Positions 45,759 to 55,154 of a stretch of DNA of 64,000 nt are shown piece by piece (within the stretch, counting starts at the first letter, position 1; every line of letters begins with the position of its first letter). The notes below the pieces were generated by a model. It was not told the origin of the DNA and did no database searches. It saw only the letters and a list, made by a program, of their open reading frames with translations. Source of the DNA: Alkalitalea saponilacus (GTDB lineage Bacteria > Bacteroidota > Bacteroidia > Bacteroidales > Marinilabiliaceae); NCBI RefSeq assembly GCF_900168165.1, contig NZ_FUYV01000011.1, positions 83,131-147,130 on the forward strand. The letters are read 5' to 3'. The position numbers and the translations under genes are program-made.

Positions 45759-46616
45759 ATGAGATTTCTGAATATATCAACTCCGCTTTTATTCATCGTC
45801 CTTCTGTTTTCTTCATGCGAAGAAGAGATTCATCTCAATTTAAAGAGCGATGCTCCCCGGTTGGTGGTGGATGGAATTATAACGACTGATACCATGGCGC
45901 ATCGGGTGAGACTGACAACATCCGGCAGTTACTTTGAAAATAAGCCAATGCCCGGTGTGAGTGGTGCTTCTGTATCTATTTCAGATGGATACGAAACCAT
46001 TTATCTCGAAGAGTCGGCTGATTCTCCCGGCGACTATTTCACACCCGAAAATTATTATGGCCGACAAAATCATTTATACACCCTCACCATAACCAATGCG
46101 GAAGTTGATGGCAGAGGAGGGGAGGTGGTTTATTCAGCTTCAAGTTTTTTGCCACCAATTGTTCCAATGGATTCTATTAGGGTTGATTATTTTAGCTTAT
46201 GGGACATATGGAGAGTATTCCTTTATGGTCAAGATCCACCGGATGTGAAGAATTTTTATTGGTTCAGGCTTAAAATAAATGATTGGTGGCACTCTTCCGA
46301 ATATAAATATTCTGCATTTTCTGATGACACATTTTTTGACGGGAATTATGCCGATGGTGTCTGGTTGTTTTGGTTCAATTCTGAGGATGAATATAACTTG
46401 GTACCGGGAGATGAGCTGATGGTTGAAGTCTGGATGGTTGATGAACCCTTTTTTGAATTCATCAGGGGTGCATACATTGAAACAGAATACCGAAGTCCCA
46501 TTTTTTCGGGGCCGCCGGCCAATGTTCCCGGAAACATTAGTAATGGTGCGTTGGGAATTTTTTCAGCCAGTTCGGTTGTGAGACTATATACTACCAATAC
46601 CTTTTTGCGGCAATAG
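45759..46616 (+). CDS. DUF4249 domain-containing lipoprotein
   Basis: A lipobox (LLFSSC, Cys near 20) precedes a 265-residue beta-rich protein. DUF4249 features include PRLVVDGIITTDTMAHRVRLTTSGSYF-like strands (segments DGIITTD, VRLTTS), GASVSISDG, YFTPENYYGRQNHLYTL and a C-terminal NISNGALGIFSAS. It should sit on the outer membrane next to the TonB receptor encoded 3 bp upstream. Confidence 0.88.
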   Translation: MRFLNISTPLLFIVLLFSSCEEEIHLNLKSDAPRLVVDGIITTDTMAHRVRLTTSGSYFENKPMPGVSGASVSISDGYETIYLEESADSPGDYFTPENYYGRQNHLYTLTITNAEVDGRGGEVVYSASSFLPPIVPMDSIRVDYFSLWDIWRVFLYGQDPPDVKNFYWFRLKINDWWHSSEYKYSAFSDDTFFDGNYADGVWLFWFNSEDEYNLVPGDELMVEVWMVDEPFFEFIRGAYIETEYRSPIFSGPPANVPGNISNGALGIFSASSVVRLYTTNTFLRQ

Positions 46617-46632
46617 CATTATTCCTCACAAT

Positions 46633-46668
46633 AAAAAACGCTCTTGAATTTATTCAAGAGCGTTTTTT
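46633..46668. terminator. Bidirectional terminator between DUF4249 gene and rplT
   Basis: A perfect 16-bp stem (46633-46648 with 46653-46668), loop TTTA, with A- and T-runs built into the arms, between convergent genes. Confidence 0.93.
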
Positions 46669-46687
46669 TATTCTTTTGTCAATGGTG

Positions 46688-47035
46688 TTAAGCCATTGCT
46701 CTTTTTACTACAGCTTTAAAAGCATCGGGATGATTCATGGCCAAATCGGCAAGAACCTTACGATTAATACGGATTTCATTCTTGTTCATCAATCCGATTA
46801 ACTTGCTGTAAGAAATTCCTTCCAAACGGGCTGCAGCGTTAATACGCTGTATCCATAAACTTCTAAAGTGTCCTTTTTTCTTCTTTCTGTCTCTGTATGC
46901 ATACTGCTGACCTTTTTCCCATGTGTTTTTGGCAACAGTCCACACATTCTTCCTTCTACCGAAGTATCCTTTGGTAAGTTTTAAAATCTTTTTTCTTCTT
47001 GCTCTTGAAGCAACAGCATTTACTGATCTTGGCAT
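46688..47035 (-). CDS. rplT: 50S ribosomal protein L20
   Basis: This 115-residue bL20 protein is of normal length. Motifs are [57 protein letters not shown] and [24 protein letters not shown]. It binds 23S rRNA early in assembly. It is the last gene of thrS-infC-rpmI-rplT. Confidence 0.98.
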   Translation of the reverse strand: MPRSVNAVASRARRKKILKLTKGYFGRRKNVWTVAKNTWEKGQQYAYRDRKKKKGHFRSLWIQRINAAARLEGISYSKLIGLMNKNEIRINRKVLADLAMNHPDAFKAVVKRAMA

Positions 47036-47131
47036 TTTTTACTGTTTTTCGAATGGTTAGCGTTCCTTTGGCGGGAATCTTTTCAGCTAATTCATTCAGG
47101 TTAATAATTCTTTAATCTGATGATTTGACAA

Positions 47132-47329
47132 TTATTTCATTGCCAACATAATCTTCACATTGTTGAGGTCTGTTTTGTCAACAAGTGTAGCGTAAGTCAG
47201 ATTTCTTTTTCTTTTGGTTGCTTTTTTTGTCAAAATGTGACTTTTAAAAGCATGCTTGCGCTTAATTTTTCCGCTTCCAGTGATGGTGAAACGCTTCTTC
47301 GCACTGGAATTCGTTTTCATTTTTGGCAT
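47132..47329 (-). CDS. rpmI: 50S ribosomal protein L35
   Basis: This 65-residue bL35 protein reads [42 protein letters not shown] and ends normally. It lies between infC (33 bp upstream) and rplT (96 bp downstream). Confidence 0.97.
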   Translation of the reverse strand: MPKMKTNSSAKKRFTITGSGKIKRKHAFKSHILTKKATKRKRNLTYATLVDKTDLNNVKIMLAMK

Positions 47330-47362
47330 TTTATATATATTTATTTAGTTGATAATAAGCAA

Positions 47363-47923
47363 CTATTTTGATTTTGCCGCTTTGGGTGTAATGAACATGG
47401 TCATGCGTTTACCTTCTAATCTGGGTAACTGTTCTACTTTTCCAAGTTCTTCCAAATCCTGGGCAAATTTCAATAACAGGATTTCTCCTTTTTCCTTAAA
47501 GAGAATGCTTCGTCCTTTAAAGAAAACAAAGGCCTTTACTTTAGAGCCTTCTGAAAGGAATTTCTCAGCATGTTTCAATTTAAAGTTGTAATCATGTTCG
47601 TCGGTATTGGGTCCAAAACGAATCTCTTTTACAACCACCTGAACAGTTTTTTGCTTAAGCTCTTTCTGTTTTTTCCTTTGCTGATACAGAAATTTCTGAT
47701 AATCAATAATTCTGCATACGGGCGGATCGGCTTTGGGGGAGATCTCCACCAGGTCTAGCTCCATTTGGTCTGCCAGCTTCATTGCCTCAGAGGTAGAGCA
47801 AACCCCCGGATTTTCTATGTTATCGCCTACTAGACGTACCTGAGGCACGCGGATCTGGTTATTGATCCTGTAATTGAATTCATCTTTGGGGTTTTGTCCC
47901 GGCTTACTTCTCTGTCTTATAAT
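47363..47923 (-). CDS. infC: Translation initiation factor IF-3, with AUU start codon
   Basis: The conserved IF-3 N-terminus ([21 protein letters not shown]) extends upstream of the first ATG/GTG-type codon (GTG 47848), so the start must lie further up. In frame I find no ATG, GTG or TTG before a TAG at 47935-47933, but there is an ATT at 47923 placed 5 nt after AGGAGG. Starting there gives 186 residues ([17 protein letters not shown]...), the normal IF-3 length. AUU starts in infC are known to let IF-3 repress its own translation in E. coli. Further motifs are [31 protein letters not shown] and [14 protein letters not shown]. Confidence 0.96.
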   Translation of the reverse strand: MIRQRSKPGQNPKDEFNYRINNQIRVPQVRLVGDNIENPGVCSTSEAMKLADQMELDLVEISPKADPPVCRIIDYQKFLYQQRKKQKELKQKTVQVVVKEIRFGPNTDEHDYNFKLKHAEKFLSEGSKVKAFVFFKGRSILFKEKGEILLLKFAQDLEELGKVEQLPRLEGKRMTMFITPKAAKSK

Positions 47924-47928
47924 GCAGT

Positions 47929-47934
47929 CCTCCT
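47929..47934 (-). promoter_or_regulatory. Strong Shine-Dalgarno of infC
   Basis: The minus strand reads AGGAGG, 5 nt before the ATT start codon. Most genes in this window lack such a site, as expected in Bacteroidota, so this one stands out and decides the infC start. Confidence 0.8.
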
Positions 47935-48023
47935 ATACTTTAATTAATAATTTGGTTGATTAACTCTTTGTATTTAAGTGTTTTAATCGGATTTTCCGGT
48001 TAAAAGCGCTGATTTTGACGTCA

Positions 48024-48031
48024 CAAATATA
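48024..48031 (-). promoter_or_regulatory. -7 promoter element for infC-rpmI-rplT
   Basis: The minus strand reads TATATTTG, a TAnnTTTG match, 101 bp upstream of the infC start and within the 165-bp gap after thrS. It would give a leader of about 95 nt. Confidence 0.45.
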
Positions 48032-48088
48032 CGCAAACGTGTTTAATTCATGAAAATAGTTATTCCAATTTTTTTTGAAAACTGCCTA

Positions 48089-50032
48089 TTATTCATCAAT
48101 TTCCTGCAACATTTGGTCAACCTGATCATTTATAAATGATGCAAATTGATCTATTTTCATGGTTCCCTGATCTCCTTCTCCCTGCTTTCTAACTGATACT
48201 TCACCGTTTTCGGACTCTTTTTCTCCAACAATCAAAAGGTAAGGTATCCGCTTTAATTCGTTATCACGAATTTTTCGGCCAATTTTTTCATTTCTGTCAT
48301 CCAGTATGGCACGAACTTCTGAATTTTCAAGTTGCTTCTGGACTTTTTTGGCGTAATCGTTAAACTTTTCACTGATGGGCAAAACAACTGCTTGTTCCGG
48401 TGTCAGCCAAAGTGGAAATTTTCCGGCAGTATGCTCAATCAAAACGGCTACAAAACGCTCCATGCTTCCAAACGGTGCACGATGAATCATAATGGGGCGA
48501 TGGGCTGAGTTGTCTTGGCCAATATACTCCAACTCAAACCGTTCGGGTAAATTGTAATCCACCTGAATGGTTCCCAGTTGCCATTTTCTTCCCAATGCAT
48601 CTTTTACCATAAAATCAAGCTTAGGACCATAAAATGCCGCCTCGCCTTTTTCAATTACCGTGTTTAATCTTCTCTCACTACATGCTTCTATGATGGCGTT
48701 TTCTGCCTTTTCCCAATTCTCATCTGAACCAATATACTTTTCGGTATTTTCGGGATCGCGAAGCGAAATTTGAGCGATGTAATCTTTAAAGTCCAGTGCT
48801 TTAAAGATGTAAAATATGATGTCGATTACTTTTTTAAATTCATCTTTTAACTGATCGGGGCGGCAGAAAATATGCGCATCGTCCTGCGTAAATCCACGCA
48901 CTCTGGTCAATCCATGCAACTCACCGCTTTGTTCATAACGATAAACCGTTCCGAACTCGGCAAAACGGATGGGCAGATCGCGGTAGGAGCGGGGGCGCGC
49001 CTTGTATATTTCGCAATGGTGCGGACAGTTCATTGGTTTCAGAAGAAACTCTTCACCTTCGGCCGGTGTGTTGATGGGCTGAAATGAATCGGCTCCATAT
49101 TTGGCATAATGGCCGGATGTTATATACAGTTCTTTCTGACCGATATGCGGTGTAATAACCGGTTCGTAACCATATTTTACCTGTACTTTTTTCAGGAATG
49201 TCTCCAAACGTTCACGCAATTTTGCTCCTTTGGGCATCCACAGGGGCAATCCTTGTCCAACTTTCTGACTGAATGTAAACAGGTCAAGTTCTTTTCCAAT
49301 CTTTCGGTGATCACGTTTTTGTGCTTCTTCAAGTTGAATCAGGTACTCTTCAAGCATTTTCTGCTTGGGGAATGTGATTCCGTATATCCTGGTAAGTTGT
49401 TTGCGCTTTTCGTCCCCACGCCAGTATGCACCGGCCAGGCTCAATACCTTAATGGCTTTGATGGGCTCGGTGTTGGGAAGGTGCGGACCGCGGCATAGGT
49501 CTGTAAATTCCCCTTGTTGGTAAAAACTGATGGTTCCGTCTTCTAATTCACCAATCAGTTCTACTTTATAAGGATCGTGATTAAAGAAGCTCAACGCTTC
49601 ATTTTTTGGAACCTCTCGCCTGTTGTATTCATTTTTTTGACGTGCCAGCTCCAGCATTTTCTTCTCTATTTTTGGTAAATCTGCTTCAGTGATAACAGCT
49701 CCGTTTCCTGGTTCTACGTCATAGTAGAACCCGTTTTCGATGGCTGGACCAATACCGAACTTGGTGCCTGGGTATAACTCCTGAAGTGCTTCTGCCAAAA
49801 GGTGTGCTGACGAATGCCAAAAAGCATGTTTACCTTCATCATCTTCCCATTTATGTAGATTAATGTTTGCATCCGAAGTTATGGGACGTGTGATGTCCCA
49901 TAACTGATCGTTCACAGTTATGCTCAATACTTCCTTGGCCAGCCTGGGGCTGATATCTTTTGCTATTTCGTAACCTGTTATTCCTTCAGGGTATTCACGT
50001 ACCGATTGATCGGGGAGTGTTATCTTTATCAT
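48089..50032 (-). CDS. thrS: Threonine--tRNA ligase
   Basis: This 647-residue class II synthetase has an N-terminal TGS domain (1-62), the editing domain with [11 protein letters not shown] and CRGPHLPNT, and the catalytic core with zinc Cys in [10 protein letters not shown], motif 2 [13 protein letters not shown] and motif 3 [18 protein letters not shown]. The C-terminal anticodon-binding domain is complete ([18 protein letters not shown] to the end). It lies 62 bp after coaE. Confidence 0.98.
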   Translation of the reverse strand: MIKITLPDQSVREYPEGITGYEIAKDISPRLAKEVLSITVNDQLWDITRPITSDANINLHKWEDDEGKHAFWHSSAHLLAEALQELYPGTKFGIGPAIENGFYYDVEPGNGAVITEADLPKIEKKMLELARQKNEYNRREVPKNEALSFFNHDPYKVELIGELEDGTISFYQQGEFTDLCRGPHLPNTEPIKAIKVLSLAGAYWRGDEKRKQLTRIYGITFPKQKMLEEYLIQLEEAQKRDHRKIGKELDLFTFSQKVGQGLPLWMPKGAKLRERLETFLKKVQVKYGYEPVITPHIGQKELYITSGHYAKYGADSFQPINTPAEGEEFLLKPMNCPHHCEIYKARPRSYRDLPIRFAEFGTVYRYEQSGELHGLTRVRGFTQDDAHIFCRPDQLKDEFKKVIDIIFYIFKALDFKDYIAQISLRDPENTEKYIGSDENWEKAENAIIEACSERRLNTVIEKGEAAFYGPKLDFMVKDALGRKWQLGTIQVDYNLPERFELEYIGQDNSAHRPIMIHRAPFGSMERFVAVLIEHTAGKFPLWLTPEQAVVLPISEKFNDYAKKVQKQLENSEVRAILDDRNEKIGRKIRDNELKRIPYLLIVGEKESENGEVSVRKQGEGDQGTMKIDQFASFINDQVDQMLQEIDE

Positions 50033-50076
50033 TGTAAACTATATGGTTTAAAACGTAAACTCTTATAAAAATCACG

Positions 50077-50084
50077 CAAAGATA
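50077..50084 (-). promoter_or_regulatory. -7 promoter element of thrS
   Basis: The minus strand reads TATCTTTG, a TAnnTTTG match, 45 bp upstream of the thrS start. No standard -33 TTG is seen. Confidence 0.4.
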
Positions 50085-50094
50085 GCTATTTTAG

Positions 50095-50700
50095 CTATGA
50101 AGTAAAAGTTTCGATCATCTTTTCATATATTTCAATAACCTGCGGAGTTACCAGTTGTTGATCGTCTGCATAAATGATGTAATCACTCAATGGGATTCGC
50201 TGATCGTCGGCCCATTGGTTTTTGATGCGGTTGGTCACTTCTTTTGGGGTAACTCTGTCACGTTTTACAACCCTTTCTATGCGCAATTGTTCAGGTGCGA
50301 TGACAGAAATTATTTTATCCATTTGCTTGTAGCTGCCGGATTCGAAAAGAATGGCGGCTTCGTTTATGACTGCCGGGCTGGTTTGCTGTGCAAACCAGCG
50401 GTTAAAATCATTCCTGACAATGGGGTGTACAAGGTTCTGAATTTCAATCAACAGCTGTTTTTCGTTGAAAATTTTATCAGCCACTAGTTTTCTGTTTAGA
50501 ATACCATCTTTATATACATCTTTTCCGAACAAATTAATGTACCCTTCAATAATATCGGGATGGTTGTGAATCAGATGCATGGCCTGTTGGTCTGAACTGT
50601 AAACCGGACAGCCGAGGATTTCAAATATTCTGCAAATGGTGCTTTTGCCGCTGCCAATGCCGCCTGTTACACCTATTTTAAGTGGTTGTTTTTTTGTCAT
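50095..50700 (-). CDS. coaE: Dephospho-CoA kinase
   Basis: This 201-residue P-loop kinase phosphorylates the 3'-OH of dephospho-CoA, the last step of CoA synthesis. The Walker A motif is GVTGGIGSGKST (12-23 region). Other features are SSDQQAMHLIH, HPIVRNDFNRW and EAAILFESGSYKQMD. It begins 18 bp after the ybbR-like gene. Confidence 0.96.
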   Translation of the reverse strand: MTKKQPLKIGVTGGIGSGKSTICRIFEILGCPVYSSDQQAMHLIHNHPDIIEGYINLFGKDVYKDGILNRKLVADKIFNEKQLLIEIQNLVHPIVRNDFNRWFAQQTSPAVINEAAILFESGSYKQMDKIISVIAPEQLRIERVVKRDRVTPKEVTNRIKNQWADDQRIPLSDYIIYADDQQLVTPQVIEIYEKMIETFTS

Positions 50701-50718
50701 TTTTTAATAAAAAGCAGA

Positions 50719-51747
50719 TTACCTCCTTCGTTCAATCAGGTATTCAACAAAAAGAGGAGAGTAGTCCACCGAGTAAACATTCTCCGGGGTTTGTTCCAGG
50801 CGCACACGCAACCTTTGCGGACGATCAGGTCTGAGTGCTACGCTGCCATCAACTGTGGCAATAAAATCCGAAAAGTGAATTCTCTCAAATTGGCTGAGGC
50901 CTGCTCGAAACGTCACTCTGATTTCAGGAGGAAAGGTTTTAATTCTTAATGTATCGGGCAGGCCGGTTATATGCAGCGGAACGCTCATGGTTTGCTCGGA
51001 GAAAGGTTCTACAGGAATGGTTACATTTGTATGCTGTAAGTTGTATTGTAGTTGGTTAATGGGTTTTAACCCCACTCGCCGACTGGTGGTTTCTCTTAAA
51101 CGATCTGCATTAAAAGGCTGAGTGGGAACATGAGTCAAAGTATCGAGAATCTGTTTCGGACCGGATACTTTTACCGAATCCGGATTGAATATTATATTCC
51201 CGGCTATTAAAAACTGTTTCTCCAGTTCAATTTTTCCATTCATGCGAATGGGAAAATCTTTAGTCACCAATTGATCAAGTTTAATAAAGATCGTATCGGG
51301 CTCTATGCTTAAAAGTTCTATTCCCACCAGCAACTGATCCCGAATCAGACCTTGTTGTTCACGGGCTAAAATAAAAGAGAACTCTTCTCCACGTCGGTTT
51401 GTTCTTCGCAACTGTGACACATCATAATTCATCGGTACGCGCGTTCCGCCTAGAAATTGACGCAAGATGGCATAACCATTAGCTCTGATTCTGAAAATGA
51501 CCTTATCATTGGAGGCTTCGGTGATGACTTTGTTCTCTGGAAGGTTAACAAATCGAACGGGGTAGGATATTTCTGTGGTATAGTCGTCGCGCAGAGCATT
51601 GAAAAACCAAAATGCGGTGGATATAAAGAGAAATATAAGAAAAATCAGGGCATCCTTATTTTTTTGTATTTTCTTAAGGGAGGTCGGCCATTTTTGTATA
51701 TAGTGGCCAATCATGGATTTTATTTTTTCTATATATGGTAACTTCAT
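50719..51747 (-). CDS. YbbR-like domain protein
   Basis: This 342-residue protein has one N-terminal membrane helix (KDALIFLIFLFISTAFWFFNAL) and then repeated YbbR-like beta domains (YPVRFVNLPENKVI, VKVSGPKQILDTLTHVPTQPF, VTIPVEPFSEQTMSVPLHITGLP). YbbR proteins of Firmicutes (CdaR) regulate cyclic-di-AMP synthase, while in Bacteroidota the gene is regularly next to coaE and its role is not proven. Confidence 0.85.
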   Translation of the reverse strand: MKLPYIEKIKSMIGHYIQKWPTSLKKIQKNKDALIFLIFLFISTAFWFFNALRDDYTTEISYPVRFVNLPENKVITEASNDKVIFRIRANGYAILRQFLGGTRVPMNYDVSQLRRTNRRGEEFSFILAREQQGLIRDQLLVGIELLSIEPDTIFIKLDQLVTKDFPIRMNGKIELEKQFLIAGNIIFNPDSVKVSGPKQILDTLTHVPTQPFNADRLRETTSRRVGLKPINQLQYNLQHTNVTIPVEPFSEQTMSVPLHITGLPDTLRIKTFPPEIRVTFRAGLSQFERIHFSDFIATVDGSVALRPDRPQRLRVRLEQTPENVYSVDYSPLFVEYLIERRR

Positions 51748-51818
51748 TGTTTCGAGGGATGAACTTGTGCTTATTCTGTTTCTTCGGAATAAATCTCCTG
51801 AAATTTAAGGTTTTGTGT

Positions 51819-53939
51819 TTAACCGTGAATTTCCCATTTATACTTTTCGTAAAGTTGCGAAATCGATTTTGGTTTTCCAATAATCGTGATTACATCTTTT
51901 TCTTGAAGTACTGTATTCCCGGTTGGAGCAAAGGTCTCGTTATTACGCTCAACCAGGGCAACAAGAACATTGGACGGAAGGTTTAACTCTTTTAGTTGTT
52001 TTCCAATCATCTCTTGCTGCTCAGTACCTTTAATCAATTTTACTGTGATGAACCTTTCATTGTGAAGCAAATACTCTTTTATCGAGCGATGTCCGTCATG
52101 TTTCATCATCTCTTTAACAAAATCTTTTCGTTCAATGATGTCAACCAATCGGGACAACATTCTGAGTTGTTGACGTGCCTCTTTTGCAGGGTTTACCAGA
52201 AAGAAGAATACTTTGATGTAATCTTCGGAAGAAACCCCTCCTTTACTCACAGGTTTACGTATGCCTTGTTCAGTTATAATGATGTTCAATGATGGGTGAT
52301 CGATGCCATCATGCTTAGCATAAAGCAGCGATACCTCGGGGATTATGAGTGCCGGTTCGATGGGGGAGGTGGCCATAAATTCCCTGATCAGCTCATGTTT
52401 GCGAATGTGCATTTCGGTGGCAAAGGTGTCGGAAACATCTTCAACCAGTTTTTCAAAACTGGTTGTTTTGTGTATGTGGGTTATCCTTGAACGAATGATG
52501 GTTTCATCAAAAGGATCGCCGTGACGAAGTCCTTTCTCCTTCAGAATGGTCATAAACTCGTTTTCAAGTTCGGGGTGCTGGTATTTTCCTAATAAAGCAA
52601 ACCAGTGAAATATGGCACCTTCGCGTTGAACCCTTATTCTCACATAGTATTTATACCATAATACCGCCACCAGTATAATGAGGGTGCTGAAAATGATGGC
52701 CATCCATCCCATATAAATGATTAAAATAAAGGAGATGATGATTCCTGCAATTTGCATGGCAGGATAGAGTGGGGAGTGATAGCCGGGATCGTATGATTCA
52801 ATTTTACTTTTTCTGAATACAATAACAGAAAAGTTAATCAGCATAAATATAAACAATTGGAATGTACTGGCCAGTTTGGCGATTCCCTCCTCCGACAAAA
52901 CCAGAATAAAGAAAAGTATGAGCGATGCGGTAAGCAATATGGCCGGAATTGGCGTTCCCAGTTTACTCACCTTTGAAAATCCACCCGGAAAAAGCTTGTC
53001 CCTGCTCATGGCAAAAGGATAGCGAGAAGAAGAGAGTAAACCTGCATTTCCTGTTGAAGCAAAAGCGGCCATAGCCGCCGCTGTCATAATGTAAGCGCCG
53101 CTGTTGTTGGGTAGCCATCTGAACAATTGACTGGTGGCAGTGGCTGCAGGAGCCAGGTCTCGTGCAAAATCTTCCGGATTGATCAGTGAAACCATTACGA
53201 ATACACCTAAAAAGTAAACCAAACCTGTTACTATTAGCGAAATAAGCATTCCCAGTGGTATGTTACGCTCAGGGTTTTTTATCTCCTCGGCAACACTGGC
53301 AATTTGAGTCAGTCCAAGATATGACACAAACACAAAACCAACTGTGGTAATGACTCCCTCAAAACCTTCACTAAAGAATGGTGTAAAGTGTTCCTTAGTT
53401 GGAGCCGGCTCAATGATGTCTGTTAAATAGATGCTGACAATGCCATCTATTATAAATGTACCAACCACCAGAAGAAGAAAAACTACCAGGAAATTTTGCA
53501 TCCCTGAGGTCTTTTTGGCTCCAATCAGATTAAGGATTGTAAAAAAAAGTACGGCCATAACGGCTATGGTACGTACAGGAACATCCCAAAAGAATGAGGC
53601 ATAAGCGCCAATCCCAATGATGGCAAATGCCGTTTTAAACATCAAAGCAAAGTAAGTCCCAAGTCCTCCAATGGTTCCAAAAAGTGGGCCAAGGCTTCTA
53701 TCCAGAAAGAAATATGCTCCACCGGAACGGGGCAGAGCTGTTGCTATTTCAGCCATACTAAACATGGCAGGCATAATCAATATTCCTGCTATAAGGTAGG
53801 CAACAAAAACCGATGGCCCTGTGTATTGAGAGGCAAGTCCGGGCAGTAGAAAAAAACCGGAACTGAACATCGCCCCTGTACTGATTGTGAATACATCAAA
53901 TAACCCCAGCTCTTTATTTAGTTTTTTCATTTCACTCAT
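51819..53939 (-). CDS. APC-superfamily permease with fused EIIA-like and TrkA-C-like domains
   Basis: This 706-residue protein has a permease domain (residues 1-430, about 12 membrane segments). The APC signature is GAMFSSGFFLLPGLASQY, then LPRSGGAYFFLDRSLGP and SSRYPFAMSRDKLFP. Residues 470-620 resemble a PTS EIIA type-2 domain, but the phospho-His site I-P-H is I-P-E here (Glu535), so phosphorylation by HPr is unlikely. Residues 625-706 are a TrkA-C/RCK-C-like domain (VKLIKGTEQQEMIGKQLKEL, VTIIGKP). These regulatory domains may sense metabolites or cyclic dinucleotides. The substrate (amino acid or polyamine) is unknown. It interrupts the usual yajC-ybbR neighbourhood. Confidence 0.85.
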   Translation of the reverse strand: MSEMKKLNKELGLFDVFTISTGAMFSSGFFLLPGLASQYTGPSVFVAYLIAGILIMPAMFSMAEIATALPRSGGAYFFLDRSLGPLFGTIGGLGTYFALMFKTAFAIIGIGAYASFFWDVPVRTIAVMAVLFFTILNLIGAKKTSGMQNFLVVFLLLVVGTFIIDGIVSIYLTDIIEPAPTKEHFTPFFSEGFEGVITTVGFVFVSYLGLTQIASVAEEIKNPERNIPLGMLISLIVTGLVYFLGVFVMVSLINPEDFARDLAPAATATSQLFRWLPNNSGAYIMTAAAMAAFASTGNAGLLSSSRYPFAMSRDKLFPGGFSKVSKLGTPIPAILLTASLILFFILVLSEEGIAKLASTFQLFIFMLINFSVIVFRKSKIESYDPGYHSPLYPAMQIAGIIISFILIIYMGWMAIIFSTLIILVAVLWYKYYVRIRVQREGAIFHWFALLGKYQHPELENEFMTILKEKGLRHGDPFDETIIRSRITHIHKTTSFEKLVEDVSDTFATEMHIRKHELIREFMATSPIEPALIIPEVSLLYAKHDGIDHPSLNIIITEQGIRKPVSKGGVSSEDYIKVFFFLVNPAKEARQQLRMLSRLVDIIERKDFVKEMMKHDGHRSIKEYLLHNERFITVKLIKGTEQQEMIGKQLKELNLPSNVLVALVERNNETFAPTGNTVLQEKDVITIIGKPKSISQLYEKYKWEIHG

Positions 53940-54220
53940 AAGCTACAGAATATTCTGTTTGCAGACATTTTTATGCTATGTTGTTTCCAAAATGATGGGT
54001 TGGGCAAAAAAAATCCAATTGTTTTTTACCTGAGCAAATAATTTTTTCAGCAATAAAGTTAAGATTTTTGATGTAAAAGCCTAATTGTACCATCATGTTC
54101 TAATATGGCAGGTGGTTGATCTGTTTCAATTACTGTTGTTGTTTGATGCAGTATTTCAGATTTTTATGCCTGTTAATGGTTTTGTATATAGATTTTTGGT
54201 AAGAAGGTTTTGTTATAAAC
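53940..54220. other. Gap between yajC terminator and the permease gene
   Basis: AT-rich sequence with no ORF, hairpin or repeat family member that I can support. It should contain the permease promoter on the minus strand, but no clear TTG/TAnnTTTG pair is visible. Confidence 0.4.
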
Positions 54221-54254
54221 AAAGCAGGCTGTTTCATAAGAAACAGCCTGCTTT
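54221..54254. terminator. Hairpin terminator downstream of yajC
   Basis: A perfect 15-bp stem (AAAGCAGGCTGTTTC with GAAACAGCCTGCTTT), loop ATAA, 75 bp after the yajC stop codon. It separates the nusB-yajC unit from the permease-ybbR-coaE unit. Confidence 0.7.
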
Positions 54255-54329
54255 AAAAACTTATAATGTTGATTTTTCTGATTATATATTCAATATCAAA
54301 CAAAACCAATTTTGAATGAAATCATGTTA

Positions 54330-54644
54330 CTATTTTCTGACAGCATCAGACATATCCATGATAACAGCTGATTTATCAATTCTGATTTTTACATCATCAG
54401 CAATTTCCATGATGATTTGGCTGTCTTTTACCTCAGTTACACGGCCATAAATACCACCGGTGGTAATTATTTTGTCGCCCTTTTTAAGAGCCTCACGGTA
54501 TTTGCGCAACTCCTTCTGTCTTTTCATCTGCGGACGAATCATAAAGAAGTAGAAAACCACGATGATTAGTAAAAACGGCAATAGAGACATTAAAGGGTTT
54601 GGCGCATCGGCCTGGGGTGGTAATGATAAAAATAAACTATACAT
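54330..54644 (-). CDS. yajC: Preprotein translocase subunit YajC
   Basis: This 104-residue protein has one membrane helix (LMSLLPFLLIIVVFYFFMIRPQ), then the YajC motif RPQMKRQKELRKYREALKKGD, IITTGGIYGRVTEVKDSQIIMEI and DVKIRIDKSAV. It associates with SecDF-YidC. It lies in the conserved nusB-DUF1573-yajC order. Confidence 0.96.
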   Translation of the reverse strand: MYSLFLSLPPQADAPNPLMSLLPFLLIIVVFYFFMIRPQMKRQKELRKYREALKKGDKIITTGGIYGRVTEVKDSQIIMEIADDVKIRIDKSAVIMDMSDAVRK

Positions 54645-54723
54645 ATTTATCGAATTAAAATTAATTTACTATTTGAATTTTGATTTATGCAATTTTAGTG
54701 ACAATAAACGAATTTACAAAGAA

Positions 54724-55140
54724 TTATCTAACATTTGCTCTTATAACCAGAAGGATGGATTCTTCACTGCCATTTGAGTATACTCGAACGGCTTGTCGCT
54801 GATTTCCATGCCTTCCCCGGGTGTCGAAAGTTACTTCAATGGAACCTCTCTCTCCGGGTGGAATCGGGTGTCGTGGATATTTAAGGTTGGTACATCCGCA
54901 TCCGGCTTTTATATCCTCAATAATTAAAGGGGCATTTCCATTGTTGGTAAATCCAAAAATAGCGGCCACCTCCTCGCCTGAGGTCAAATCGCCAAAATCG
55001 TGTTCTGTTTTATCTGGAACCAATATTGTTTTCTCTACTATTTGGGCACTGTTCTCCGAGTTGTCATCACCAGTGGATAAAAGCTGACAACCTATAACAT
55101 ATGGAATCAATATAATAGATGGTAGCAAATAAAGTTTCAT
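54724..55140 (-). CDS. DUF1573 domain lipoprotein
   Basis: A 138-residue protein with lipobox IPYVIGC (Cys18) and a DUF1573 beta-sandwich (HDFGDLTSGEEVAAIFGFTN, GNAPLIIEDIKAGCGCTNLKYP, GERGSIEVTFDTRGRHG). The Cys-Gly-Cys in KAGCGCT is family-conserved. Function is unknown. It lies 14 bp after nusB and 79 bp before yajC. Confidence 0.9.
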   Translation of the reverse strand: MKLYLLPSIILIPYVIGCQLLSTGDDNSENSAQIVEKTILVPDKTEHDFGDLTSGEEVAAIFGFTNNGNAPLIIEDIKAGCGCTNLKYPRHPIPPGERGSIEVTFDTRGRHGNQRQAVRVYSNGSEESILLVIRANVR

Positions 55141-55154
55141 CTTGATTTCCTGTT

